In this document: positions 1-8,261 of the stretch, piece after piece | Layout of the letters: every line of letters begins with the position of its first letter | Position numbering within the stretch: the stretch's first letter is position 1 | Assembly: GCA_031291295.1 (NCBI GenBank) | Contig: JARLJI010000108.1 | Span: forward strand, 1-45,167 | Length of the DNA stretch: 45,167 nt | Direction: 5' to 3' | Source: Rhodoferax sp. | GTDB lineage: Bacteria > Pseudomonadota > Gammaproteobacteria > Burkholderiales > Burkholderiaceae_C | The notes under the pieces: generated by a model | Seen by the model: only the letters and a program-made list of their open reading frames with translations | Databases searched by the model: none | What the model was told of the DNA's origin: nothing | Made by a program: the position numbers and the translations under genes

Positions 1-463
1 CGGAGATCAGCTTGGGCAGGAAGGTGGCTTTTTGCGCGTCGCTGCCCGCGGTCAGCAGGGCTTCGATGGCGCCGTCTGTCAGCAGCGGACACAGCGCGAA
101 CGACAGGTTCGCCGTGTTCAGCATCTCGTTACAGGCGGTGGCGATCAACTTGGGCAAGCCCTGGCCGCCAAATTCCTGCGGATGCAGCACGCCCTGCCAG
201 CCACCTTCGCCAAACTGGCGGAACGCGTCCTTGAAACCGGGCGTGGTGGTAACCACGCCGTCCTTCCAGCTGCTGGGATTGGTGTCACCGATGCGGTTGA
301 GCGGCGCCACCACTTGTTCGTTGAATTTGGCCGCCTCGTCGAGCACCGCCTGCGCCGTCTCCGGCGTGGCGTCCTCGAAGCCGGGCAGCTTGCTGACTGC
401 GTCAAGATCGGCCAGTTCGTTCATCACGAACAACATGTCCTTAAGCGGGGCACGGTAGGTCAT
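1..463 (-). CDS. Acyl-CoA dehydrogenase, N-terminal part (runs off the window)
   Basis: The first 154 codons of a minus-strand gene that continues beyond base 1. The protein opens MTYRAPLKDMLFVMNELA and contains GEGGWQGVLHP and EFGGQGLP, which match the N-terminal domain of the long (about 595-aa) acyl-CoA dehydrogenases that databases often label 3-methylmercaptopropionyl-CoA dehydrogenase (DmdC-like). These are FAD enzymes that make trans-2-enoyl-CoA from acyl-CoA. The ATG at 463 follows GGAG with about 10 nt spacing. It diverges from the acyl-CoA ligase at 787, so the two could supply successive steps (activation, then dehydrogenation) of one fatty or thio-acid route. The catalytic base and C-terminal domain lie outside the window, so substrate class is inference; family membership is fairly sure. 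Confidence 0.85.
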   Translation of the reverse strand, partial: MTYRAPLKDMLFVMNELADLDAVSKLPGFEDATPETAQAVLDEAAKFNEQVVAPLNRIGDTNPSSWKDGVVTTTPGFKDAFRQFGEGGWQGVLHPQEFGGQGLPKLIATACNEMLNTANLSFALCPLLTDGAIEALLTAGSDAQKATFLPKLIS

Positions 464-647
464 TTCTTGGGGACTCCATTTTGGGGACAGGGCGCGGTGC
501 ATCTGGCCGGATGCCGGCACCGCATGGTCTGGGTACCGGATCGTAGCGCCCGCCGCGTCATGCGGGAATAACCAAACCTGCCCATTCATTGACAAAACCT
601 GCCGCTTTACGTCGCGCTGGCCGCTTGCCATGCACCCCGGTTCGATT

Positions 648-682
648 GGCCGGATTTGTCACTAGTTCGGCCATTCCTGTCA
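648..682 (+). promoter_or_regulatory. Candidate AraC-type direct repeat upstream of the acyl-CoA ligase
   Basis: Two copies of GGCC-N5-TGTCA (648-661 and 669-682) lie 21 bp apart in the same orientation, about two helical turns, in the divergent gap between the acyl-CoA dehydrogenase and the ligase. Direct half-sites with this period are typical of AraC-family activators, and an AraC regulator gene sits just beyond the ligase (2428-3426). Assignment is inference. Confidence 0.3.
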
Positions 683-786
683 GTGCCGGAGATGGCGGGC
701 ACATCTAGAATGCCTCGCAGCCGGCGTCACCATGACCGATGAATGCAACCGGCATAACGGCAAACCGCCTGTCAGGAGACAAGACC

Positions 787-2418
787 ATGGACCTGTTCGG
801 TCAGATGATGTACGCGCCTTTGCAATTATCCGCGTTGCTGGAGCAGGCGGCGCGGCACTCCGGCACGGTGGAAATCGTATCCCGGCGCGTCGAGGGCGAC
901 ATTCACCGCTATACCTACCGGGACTGCCATGTCCGCGCCATGCAACTGGCCAATGCACTGACGGGCCGCGGCATCGTGGCGGGAGACCGCGTCGGCACGC
1001 TGGCGTGGAACGGCTATCGCCATATGGAGCTGTACTATGGCGTGACCGGCATTGGCGCGGTTTGTCATACCATCAACCCCCGCCTGTTCCCCGAACAGAT
1101 CGCCTACATCATCAATCATGCCCGCGACCGCGTGGTCTGCTTCGATGCCTCGTTCCTGGGCCTGGTCGAGCAGATCGCGCCGCAATGTCCTCATGTCGAG
1201 TCATGGGTCATGCTGTGCGACGCTACCAGCCTGCCACAGGCACCGGCGCTACCGCTCGAAAGCTACGAGGCCCTCATCGGCGGGCAGCCCGGCCATTTCG
1301 ACTGGCCCCGCCTGGATGAGCAGCTGGCGGCGGTGCTTTGCTACACCTCCGGCACCACCGGCAACCCGAAGGGCGTCTTGTACTCGCACCGTTCGCTTTG
1401 CCTGATGGCCTATGCCTCGGCGCTGCCGGACGCGCTTTGCCTGCGTGCGTCGGACTCCGTGGTGCCTGTCGTGCCGATGTTCCACGTCAATGCCTGGGGG
1501 CTGCCGTTCTCCGCGGCGCTGGTCGGGGCGAAACTGGTGCTTCCGGGTCCGGCGCTCGACGGCGCGTCCCTGTCGGCGTTGTTCGACCAGGAAGGCGTGA
1601 CGGTGTCGGCCGGCGTGCCCACGGTCTGGCTCGGCCTGGCCGACCATATGCGCCGCACGGGCAAGCGCTGCAACAGCCTGGAGCGTGTCATCGTGGGCGG
1701 CGCGGCATGCCCGCCACAACTGGCCAAGGCGCTGGGCGAACTGGGCATCAAGTCGGTGCACGCCTGGGGCATGACCGAGCTGTCGCCGGTTGGCACCGTG
1801 TTTTCTCCCTCGCAGGGCTTTGCGCAAAAGCCGGAGCAGGAGCGCGTGCAGCTCGAGGCCAAGCAAGGCAGGGTCGTGCCGGGTGTCGAGATGAAGGTCG
1901 TCGACGCTGATGGTGCCGAGTTGCCGTGGGACGGACGCTCGGCGGGCGACCTGATGGTGCGCGGCCATTGGGTCGTGGAGCGCTACTTCGGCATGGAGGA
2001 AACCTGCCTGGAGAATGATGGCTGGTTCGCTACCGGCGATGTCGCCACGATCGACGCCGACGGCTATATGCAGATCACGGATCGCAGCAAGGATGTGATC
2101 AAGTCCGGCGGCGAATGGATTTCCTCGATCGAACTGGAGGGCATCGCCGTTGCGCATCCGGAGATCGAGCTGGCGGCCTGTATCGCCTGTGCCCATCCCA
2201 AGTGGGACGAACGCCCCCTGCTGGTCGCGGTAAGGCGCGCCGGCAGCACGCTCGATGCGCGACAACTACTGGCCTTCTATGAAGGCAAGGTGGCCAAGTG
2301 GTGGATCCCTGACGATGTGATGTTCGTGCAGGAACTGCCGCTGACCGCGACCGGCAAGCTGCATAAGCTGATGCTCAGGCAGCGTTTCGGCACCCACTAC
2401 AGCGGCGCCGCCGCGTAG
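787..2418 (+). CDS. AMP-forming acyl-CoA ligase (FadD / DmdB-like)
   Basis: A 543-aa adenylate-forming enzyme that would activate a carboxylic acid with ATP and CoA to the acyl-CoA in the cytoplasm. The AMP-binding P-loop YTSGTTGNPKGV begins at residue 186, followed by the GMTELSP motif, the GWFATGDVA hinge region, and the C-terminal TATGKLHK with the catalytic lysine near residue 524. Length and sequence fit the group annotated as long-chain-fatty-acid or 3-(methylthio)propionyl-CoA ligase. An in-frame ATG at 739 exists, but the ATG at 787 is preceded by CAGGAGAC at good spacing and gives the family's normal N-terminus, so 787 is chosen. It is divergent from an acyl-CoA dehydrogenase and ends 9 bp from the convergent AraC gene. 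Exact substrate unknown. Confidence 0.9.
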   Translation: MDLFGQMMYAPLQLSALLEQAARHSGTVEIVSRRVEGDIHRYTYRDCHVRAMQLANALTGRGIVAGDRVGTLAWNGYRHMELYYGVTGIGAVCHTINPRLFPEQIAYIINHARDRVVCFDASFLGLVEQIAPQCPHVESWVMLCDATSLPQAPALPLESYEALIGGQPGHFDWPRLDEQLAAVLCYTSGTTGNPKGVLYSHRSLCLMAYASALPDALCLRASDSVVPVVPMFHVNAWGLPFSAALVGAKLVLPGPALDGASLSALFDQEGVTVSAGVPTVWLGLADHMRRTGKRCNSLERVIVGGAACPPQLAKALGELGIKSVHAWGMTELSPVGTVFSPSQGFAQKPEQERVQLEAKQGRVVPGVEMKVVDADGAELPWDGRSAGDLMVRGHWVVERYFGMEETCLENDGWFATGDVATIDADGYMQITDRSKDVIKSGGEWISSIELEGIAVAHPEIELAACIACAHPKWDERPLLVAVRRAGSTLDARQLLAFYEGKVAKWWIPDDVMFVQELPLTATGKLHKLMLRQRFGTHYSGAAA

Positions 2419-2427
2419 CCGGGCCGC

Positions 2428-3426
2428 TCAGGCCATGCCGCGGTACGCCTTGGGCGTGCTGCCGGTCCAGTGCCGGAAGGCGCGGTGGAACGCGGTCGGG
2501 TTGTCAAAGCCGACGTCATAAGCGATTGCCGCGATGGCGTCGGGCGAACGCGTGAGCCGCTGGATCGCGATATCGCGCCGGACGTCGTCCTTGATCGCTT
2601 GGAACGTCGTGCCTTCGTCCGCAAGCCGGCGGCAAAGCGTGCGCACGGAATAGTGCAGGTCCTGGGCAACCACTTCCAGCGTCGGCATGGCGGGAAGGCA
2701 ATCGGCGAGGAATTGCCTGACCCGGTGGCAAACCATCTGGTCGGCAAAGGAGACGAAGATCCAGTCTTCCGGGGCGCGCGCCAGGAATCTCTGCAGGTCG
2801 GCCTTGCGTTGCCGCACGGGCATATCAAGGTAAGCCGCCTCGAAGCGCATGCGGGTCTGCGCGCTACCGAACTGAACCGGCCCCGGGAAGAGAAAGAGGT
2901 AGTCTGTTGCGTGCGCGGGACGCGCAAAATCGAACTCCGCCGCGATCAGCGGGATCCGCTTCGCAACCAGCCATGAGGCAATGCCGTGCACCAGCTTCAT
3001 GATAAGTTCGCGGCCGAGTTCGGTCACGCTGGGGCCCGCCGGATCCGCCGCCATGGCAACCCAACCGCCTTCGCCGTCGCGGCCCGAATCCAGCCGGAAA
3101 TCATCCAGGATCAGGTGGAAGAACTGGCCGAACCGGTGCAGCGCGACCTCCAGCCGCGGGGCGTCAAGCAGGCTCAGGCAAAGGTATTTCAGCGTGCCGT
3201 TGCGCAAGGGGCGGCTGAAGATGCCCGGCATTTCGTCGTCCAGTTCGGTCGCGAGCAGGCGGTAGAGCGTGGAGAACTGCTCCTCGGTCACGCGGGAGCC
3301 AGGGCGGCGCAGCAAGCCGTGGGGGATGCCGGAGCACTCCGCCAGCCGCTCAATGGCGGCGGGATCGGCGCCCGACAGGAAGCCGTTGACCAGCGAAATG
3401 GGAACCGTGCCAGAAATATGACTCAA
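2428..3426 (-). CDS. AraC-family transcriptional regulator (arabinose-binding-type N-domain)
   Basis: 332-aa regulator. The N-terminal two thirds resemble the AraC_arabinose-binding (PF12625) domain of OruR/ArgR-type activators. The last about 100 residues are a double helix-turn-helix: LHYSVRTLCRRLADEGTTF is the first HTH and IAYDVGFDNPTAFHRAFRHW the second, ending with the typical STPKAYR. The only start in frame before an upstream stop is TTG at 3426; no clear ribosome site precedes it. It lies tail-to-tail with the acyl-CoA ligase and probably controls that locus. It is distinct in sequence from the two paralogous AraC proteins at 12834 and 29116. The effector is unknown. Confidence 0.85.
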   Translation of the reverse strand: MSHISGTVPISLVNGFLSGADPAAIERLAECSGIPHGLLRRPGSRVTEEQFSTLYRLLATELDDEMPGIFSRPLRNGTLKYLCLSLLDAPRLEVALHRFGQFFHLILDDFRLDSGRDGEGGWVAMAADPAGPSVTELGRELIMKLVHGIASWLVAKRIPLIAAEFDFARPAHATDYLFLFPGPVQFGSAQTRMRFEAAYLDMPVRQRKADLQRFLARAPEDWIFVSFADQMVCHRVRQFLADCLPAMPTLEVVAQDLHYSVRTLCRRLADEGTTFQAIKDDVRRDIAIQRLTRSPDAIAAIAYDVGFDNPTAFHRAFRHWTGSTPKAYRGMA

Positions 3427-4044
3427 GGGTACGTCGACGTCCAGAGCGCAACGTCATTTCCGGTGTGATCAAGGGGCGTTTATTTTGTCATAAGCTGGAC
3501 TGGCTCGTCACTTTTTTGGCTTTCCGGCGACGAGCGCGCAGATAGTGAAGATGGCTGCGCGCATATGCGCCCTCCTTCCGCTTCCGACAGGGATTCCTGC
3601 ATACCCACGACTCGTCGTCTAAACCTGCATTCGTATCCTCCTGTTGACCCCCAGCGTAGTCAATCGGCGGGACGCGGCCTTGGCCTGGATCAAGGGACAG
3701 GCGCAGCTTCCGGCGCGCGCGGCAGCCGCCATCAGTCACATCCTGGAATGAGACGCGCCGGCATTCCGTACCCCAAGCCGGGGAATGCCAGCCGCGCTTT
3801 GTACGGTGCCGCTTGCCGCTTGCGCTGGATCAAGCCGTGCCGCCGTTTCGCCACTACTGTGGAGGTAGGCTGTCATGTCGGAGCTGACCCGCCTATGGTG
3901 CTCGTTGCAGCGCTCTATAGTGGCTCCGCCGCGATGCGCAAGCGCAGCAGCAGAGTGCGAACGTCGATGAGATTGATCGTACGCCACGCCCAATACGCGC
4001 AGCAAGTTTGCTGCACCATCCATAAGTACCTGCAAGGAGTAGCC
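3427..4044. other. Gap without a confident gene; boundary of an accessory patch
   Basis: No family could be recognised on either strand. On the minus strand a very short reading frame (3564 to 3508, 18 codons, MRAAIFTICALVAGKPKK) has a strong GGAAGGAGG ribosome site. Just upstream of it, AGGAGGATACGA precedes a three-codon frame, MQV-stop. These could be leader peptides or relics. The longer overlapping frames look like chance open frames. Confidence 0.3.
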
Positions 4045-4224
4045 ATGACCGCTGAAGCTGTGAAGAAGCTGTGGGAGGAGTTCGACGACCTCGCATCCAA
4101 AAGCGAGAATGAGGATATTCAATTCCTAATCAGAGCGATAAAACTGCACGCGGAAGTGATGAACTCGCACTTCAGCGCTCTCGAGGCGATTGCGAGTAAA
4201 TCGGCCAAGCATCCAACGAAGTAA
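4045..4224 (+). CDS. Small hypothetical protein, 59 aa
   Basis: A short gene starting MTAEAVKKLWEEFDDLASK, with AAGGAG 6 nt before the ATG at 4045. It is polar, rich in Glu, Lys and Ala, and looks mostly helical with no signal peptide, cysteines or membrane segment. A textbook intrinsic terminator begins at its stop codon, which supports a real transcript separate from the PEP synthase gene that follows. I do not recognise a family. A longer frame from 3565 shares this C-terminus but lacks a ribosome site and has no recognisable upstream protein, so the short form is preferred. Confidence 0.6.
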   Translation: MTAEAVKKLWEEFDDLASKSENEDIQFLIRAIKLHAEVMNSHFSALEAIASKSAKHPTK

Positions 4225-4264
4225 ATCGGGCGCTCGGACCTGTGGTCCGAGCGCCTTCGATTTT
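4223..4264 (+). terminator. Rho-independent terminator after the 59-aa gene
   Basis: A perfect 12-bp stem GGCGCTCGGACC / GGTCCGAGCGCC with a TGT loop (4229-4255), followed by TTCGATTTT. The arms extend outward (AAATCG against CGATTT) with a small TT bulge. It ends 37 bp before the ppsA start, so ppsA needs its own promoter or read-through. Confidence 0.85.
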
Positions 4265-4301
4265 GGGGCAGTATCACTACCCCGCCGCGAAGGAGCTGCA
4301 C

Positions 4302-6707
4302 ATGGTCAACGACACATCACACGTTCTCTGGTTCGAGGAACTGCGACGCACCGACGTTGCGCGCGTCGGCGGCAAGAACGCGTCACTTGGCGAGATGGTG
4401 GCCAACCTCGCGAGCCGAGGCGTCAATGTCCCACCGGGCTTTGCACTCACAGCCGACGCTTACTGGCGCTTCATCGACGCGAACGGGTTGCAACTGACGA
4501 TCTCGTCGGTGCTCCGCGAATTTGGTGACGCCAAGCTTCCCCTGGCCGAGGCGGGGCTGACTATCCGCCGGGCCATGCTTCGCGGCGAATGGCCAAAGGA
4601 GACCGCCGAGGCTATTCGGCTCGCTTACGAGGAGTTGAACCGGCGAGCGGGACGGGTCAACATGGACGTCGCAGTGCGATCAAGCGCGACAGCCGAAGAT
4701 CTGCCGGACGCGAGCTTCGCCGGGCAGCAGGAAACTTATCTCAACATCCGGGGCGAGCGTGCGTTGCTTGATGCCTGCCGGCGCTGTTACGCGTCGCTTT
4801 TCACAGACCGGGCGATCAGCTACCGCCAGGCGAAGGGCTTCGATCATCTCAAGGTCGCACTGTCGGTCGGTGTGCAATGTATGGTGCGATCCGACCTTGG
4901 TGGTGCCGGTGTCATGTTCTCCATCGACACGGAGACCGGCTTTGACAAGTCTGTCCTGATCAACGCGGCCTGGGGGCTCGGCGAGAACGTGGTTCAGGGC
5001 GCGGTCGATCCCGACGAATATGAGGTATTCAAACCGCTCCTGTCGGAGCTATCGTTATCGCCTATCGTCGGGAAGAAGCTAGGCGACAAAGGTCTCAAGA
5101 TGATCTACACAAACGAAAGTGACCGCCCGACAAAAAACGTCCCGACATCGAAAGCGGAGCGCGCGGCCTTCGTTCTGAGTGATCAGGAGATCCTGACCTT
5201 GTCGCGATGGGCCTGTGTGATCGAGCAGCACTACGGCCAGCCGATGGATATCGAATGGGCAAAAGACGGCCAATCCAATGAGGTATTCATCGTGCAGGCC
5301 CGGCCGGAAACGGTCGAGTCGCGTCGCGAAGCCAGCGCAGTTAAGACCTGGCGCATCAAGCAGGCAGGCCGCATGCTCGTATCCGGTGTAAGCATCGGCG
5401 AAGCCATAGCGACTGGCAAGGTCTGTTTCATCGAAAGCCCACGTGACATGGGGCGCTTCGTCGACGGCGCCATCCTCGTGACCCAGACCACGGACCCCGA
5501 CTGGGTGCCTGTCATGAGGCGCGCCGCAGCCATCGTCACCGACGAGGGCGGCCGCACATCACACGCCGCGATTGTCAGCCGCGAACTTGGCCTTCCGGCC
5601 ATCGTCGGAGCAGGCAATGCGACCCATCTGCTGCACGACGAGCAGGTAGTGACTGTGTCCTGCGCAGAAGGCCGCGAAGGCTTCGTCTACGAAGGCATCG
5701 CAGACTTTGAGGTCGAGGAGATCAATTTCGACAATATCCCGACGACGCGCACCAAGGTCATGCTGAACCTCGCCAATCCGGCGGCAGCGTTTCGCTGGTG
5801 GCGGATCCCGGCGGATGGCGTCGGGCTCGCACGAATGGAGTTCGTAGTGAGCAACCATATAAGGATCCATCCAATGGCGCTTGTGCGCTACGACGCGCTC
5901 AGAGACGAGGAGGCAAAGCAGACCATCTCGGCGTTGACGGCGGGGTACGAAGACCGGACGGAGTATTTCGTCGATCGTCTCGCACGAGGGCTGGGACGGA
6001 TCGCTGCGGTCCAGTACCCCCATCCTGTTGTCGTTCGCATGAGCGACTTCAAGACCAACGAATACGCCCATCTGATCGGCGGGGCGGAGTTTGAGCCGAA
6101 GGAGGAGAACCCCATGCTCGGATTCCGGGGTGCCTCGCGGTACTACTCTCCCCGCTACCGGGAGGGCTTCGCGCTCGAATGCCGGGCCATTTGCCGTCTG
6201 CGCAACGAGATGGGCTTCAGGAATGTCATCGTCATGATTCCGTTCTGCCGTTCAACAAAAGAAGCGGACCGCGTGCTGGAGGTTATGGCCGAAAACGGTA
6301 TCCGGCGCGGCGAAGCGGGCCTTAAGATCTACGTAATGTGCGAAATCCCGTCGAACGTGATTCTGGCGAAGGCCTTCGCGCAACGCTTCGACGGCTTCTC
6401 GATTGGCAGCAACGATCTGACGCAGCTGACGCTTGGCGTTGACCGCGACTCAGCCGACCTTGCGGGACTTTTCGATGAGCAGGACGATGCCGTCAAGTGG
6501 ATGATCCAGAGCGTCATCACGGAGGCGCACAAGGCCAGTGCCGAAGTCGGTTTGTGCGGACAGGCGCCGAGCGACCACCCTGAGTTTGCCGTCTTCCTTG
6601 TCGAATGCGGCATTGATTCCATGTCGGTGAGTCCAGACAGCTTCATCGCGGTCAAGCGCCACGTGGCCGCTGCGGAGGAGGCCGCGCTGAAGGCCCCGGT
6701 TATATAG
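4302..6707 (+). CDS. ppsA: Phosphoenolpyruvate synthase
   Basis: An 801-aa pyruvate, water dikinase: pyruvate + ATP + water gives PEP + AMP + phosphate, the gluconeogenic entry for growth on C2/C3 and organic acids. The order is an N-terminal ATP-grasp domain (VGGKNASLGEM near the start, VRSSATAEDLPDASFAGQQ), a swivelling phosphohistidine domain with GGRTSHAAIVSREL where His421 carries the phosphate, and a C-terminal TIM-barrel with GSNDLTQLTLGVDRD and the LCGQAPSD active-site cysteine (about residue 752). The ATG at 4302 has AAGGAG 6 nt upstream. A more distal in-frame start at 4242 lies inside the preceding terminator and is rejected. A transposase relic follows directly, so this may be an accessory copy acquired horizontally; that is inference. 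Confidence 0.93.
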   Translation: MVNDTSHVLWFEELRRTDVARVGGKNASLGEMVANLASRGVNVPPGFALTADAYWRFIDANGLQLTISSVLREFGDAKLPLAEAGLTIRRAMLRGEWPKETAEAIRLAYEELNRRAGRVNMDVAVRSSATAEDLPDASFAGQQETYLNIRGERALLDACRRCYASLFTDRAISYRQAKGFDHLKVALSVGVQCMVRSDLGGAGVMFSIDTETGFDKSVLINAAWGLGENVVQGAVDPDEYEVFKPLLSELSLSPIVGKKLGDKGLKMIYTNESDRPTKNVPTSKAERAAFVLSDQEILTLSRWACVIEQHYGQPMDIEWAKDGQSNEVFIVQARPETVESRREASAVKTWRIKQAGRMLVSGVSIGEAIATGKVCFIESPRDMGRFVDGAILVTQTTDPDWVPVMRRAAAIVTDEGGRTSHAAIVSRELGLPAIVGAGNATHLLHDEQVVTVSCAEGREGFVYEGIADFEVEEINFDNIPTTRTKVMLNLANPAAAFRWWRIPADGVGLARMEFVVSNHIRIHPMALVRYDALRDEEAKQTISALTAGYEDRTEYFVDRLARGLGRIAAVQYPHPVVVRMSDFKTNEYAHLIGGAEFEPKEENPMLGFRGASRYYSPRYREGFALECRAICRLRNEMGFRNVIVMIPFCRSTKEADRVLEVMAENGIRRGEAGLKIYVMCEIPSNVILAKAFAQRFDGFSIGSNDLTQLTLGVDRDSADLAGLFDEQDDAVKWMIQSVITEAHKASAEVGLCGQAPSDHPEFAVFLVECGIDSMSVSPDSFIAVKRHVAAAEEAALKAPVI

Positions 6708-6710
6708 GCG

Positions 6711-6860
6711 CCGCTGGGAGGAGGAGCTGTTCTTTCACGTGTTGAAAAACGGCTGCCGGGTCGAAGCGCTGCAGTTGCGTCAATGGAGCGTCTTGAACGC
6801 GCGCCGGCATTGTTCATGGTGGTGGCCTGGCGCATCGCTCGGTTGATGCGACTGGGTCGA
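6711..6860 (+). pseudogene. IS4-type transposase C-terminal relic, frameshifted
   Basis: Immediately after ppsA one frame reads LFFHVLKNGCRVEALQLRQ, and after a +1 shift near 6780 the next frame reads MERLERAPALFMVVAWRIAR followed by LMRLG. Together these match the conserved end of IS4-family (Tn5-like) DDE transposases, where a VLK-GCRVE motif is followed by ERLERALAL and VVAWRIA. The rest of the transposase and any terminal repeats are missing. It marks an old insertion or deletion at the ppsA border. Confidence 0.7.
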
Positions 6861-6993
6861 GCTCATTGCGATATGGACCATGGCCTCGGACAAATCGGAC
6901 GCCGCCCAGAACGTCCGAACCAGTTCGAATATTGGAGCGTAGGCTACCCCATTCCGAACCCTGGGCGAGTTCGGTCGCCATAGCAGAGAGGGC

Positions 6994-7338
6994 TCAGTTC
7001 CAAATGGGATCTTCCTTCTGCATCTGTTGCTTGGTCTTCATCTCCCAGTAGGCGCCGATCTGACGTTCTGTTACGTAACCCCGCTTCCTGACATCGATCT
7101 GGCTAAAGTGCTTGTAAACCTCCGGCATACCCGCCTTGGCTTCCTCGCGGCTTAATTTGCCGTCATGGTTGATGTCGGCCGCCTTGAAATGTTCGGCAAT
7201 GATGGCCTTGGCTTCCGCAGTGGTCGGCGGCGCAGTCGGAATCTGGTTTGATTCGGTTCCTGGTTGGGCGCTCGCACCCGTAAAGGCAAGCGCCATCACA
7301 ACGGTTAAACCAATTGCGGGCAATTTACGCACGATCAT
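6994..7338 (-). CDS. Secreted EF-hand calcium-binding protein
   Basis: A 114-aa exported protein. MIVRKLPAIGLTVVMALAFT with a cleavage site after GASA forms a signal peptide, so it should reach the periplasm. It has one canonical EF-hand loop, DINHDGKLSREE (Asp1, Asn3, Asp5, Gly6, Glu12), and a second degenerate one, DVRKRGYVTERQ, that lacks usable ligands. The ATG at 7338 is chosen because GGAGGAGACGGAA precedes it; an upstream in-frame ATG at 7356 would put residues ahead of the signal peptide. Small EF-hand proteins of this kind are common in Burkholderiales; the role is unknown. It has no operon partner. Confidence 0.8.
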   Translation of the reverse strand: MIVRKLPAIGLTVVMALAFTGASAQPGTESNQIPTAPPTTAEAKAIIAEHFKAADINHDGKLSREEAKAGMPEVYKHFSQIDVRKRGYVTERQIGAYWEMKTKQQMQKEDPIWN

Positions 7339-7552
7339 TTCCGTCTCCTCCAGCATTTTTAGCTCCGCATTGCCTTCTTACGAAAAATGCCGGGGCAAAT
7401 GAAAATCCCCGCAAGCCAATGCTCACTGTGCATTCTAGGCACTCAAGGCCCGCTTACCAACACCTTTGTGCGACGGGTTGGGCGAGGTGACCTGTGGGAC
7501 AGAGCGCCGCTGCAGCCAAGGCCGCTACCTATTCGACGCCCCCGAAAGCACC

Positions 7553-8188
7553 TCACAATCCTCGAAGTACGTGCTCCACCAGCAGACCGGACAGGACAAA
7601 CATGGTCATACCGATGAGACCGTCCAGCACCTGCCAAGCCCTCGGCCGGGCGAACCACGGCGCCAGCCAGCGGGCGCCAAAGCCCAGAAGCCCGAACCAG
7701 AGTAGGCTGGCAAAACTGGCGCCAGCCACGAACCAGCCTCGCAGCTCCGCCGGTTGCTGGGCACCGATGCTGCCCACCAGCAGCACCGTATCCAGATAAA
7801 CATGAGGATTGAGCAGCGTGAACGCCGCTGCCTGAGCCAACGCGCCCCCCCTGCTGAGCCCCTTCCCACCGTCGGATGCTTTCAATGGATGAGCATGCCG
7901 AGCACGGCACAGCGCCTGCCATCCATATACCGCCAGGAAGACGCCACCGGCCAGCGCCAGGACACGCGCGAGACCGGGGCGCTCCCCCAATGCCTGGGCC
8001 ATGCCCATGACACCCGCTGCAATCAGCAATGCGTCCGCCATGGCGCACAGCAGCACCACGCTGCCCACATGCTCACGACGCAGACCCTGACGCAGTACGA
8101 ATGCATTCTGCGCGCCGATGGCCACGATGAGCCCCAGGCTCAGGGCCAGGCCTTGGAGGGAAACGGATAAGGCAAGCGAAGTGTTCAT
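7553..8188 (-). CDS. argO: LysE/ArgO-family basic amino acid exporter
   Basis: A 211-aa inner-membrane protein with about six hydrophobic segments. It opens with GLALSLGLIVAIGAQNAFVLRQGL, with the hallmark GAQNAF of the LysE/ArgO family, and contains TLLNPHVYLDTVLL, also diagnostic. It would export lysine and/or arginine. It is divergently transcribed from an ArgP/LysG-type regulator, the standard arrangement for inducible export of these amino acids. There is no clear ribosome site before the ATG at 8188. Choice between arginine and lysine cannot be made from sequence. Confidence 0.9.
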   Translation of the reverse strand: MNTSLALSVSLQGLALSLGLIVAIGAQNAFVLRQGLRREHVGSVVLLCAMADALLIAAGVMGMAQALGERPGLARVLALAGGVFLAVYGWQALCRARHAHPLKASDGGKGLSRGGALAQAAAFTLLNPHVYLDTVLLVGSIGAQQPAELRGWFVAGASFASLLWFGLLGFGARWLAPWFARPRAWQVLDGLIGMTMFVLSGLLVEHVLRGL

Positions 8189-8237
8189 ACATCTAGCTTG
8201 CCTGCGTTAGAAAATGAAGACAAACTACCTTTTCTTA

Positions 8238-8258
8238 ATTAGCTTTAGCCAAACTAAT
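8238..8258 (+). promoter_or_regulatory. LysR box between exporter and regulator
   Basis: ATTAG-N11-CTAAT, with inner TTT/AAA complementarity, sits in the 73-bp divergent gap and ends 3 bp before the regulator start. This is the T-N11-A pattern of LysR-family operators and suits activation of the exporter plus autocontrol of the regulator. Confidence 0.55.
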
Positions 8259-8261
8259 CTG

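Noticed and set aside
3431..3440. ACGTCGACGT palindrome near the AraC start, resembling the GntR operator core
   Set aside because: It lacks the TGTCGACA core and A/T-rich flanks and sits in GC-rich sequence; other GTCGAC hits are inside genes.
3565..4224. A 219-codon plus-strand frame covering the gap before the 59-aa gene
   Set aside because: No ribosome site and no protein-like pattern upstream of 4045; the internal ATG at 4045 has a strong AAGGAG, so only the short form is kept.
4242..4301. An upstream ATG that would extend PEP synthase by 20 residues
   Set aside because: It lies inside the terminator hairpin of the preceding gene and lacks a ribosome site; 4302 has one.
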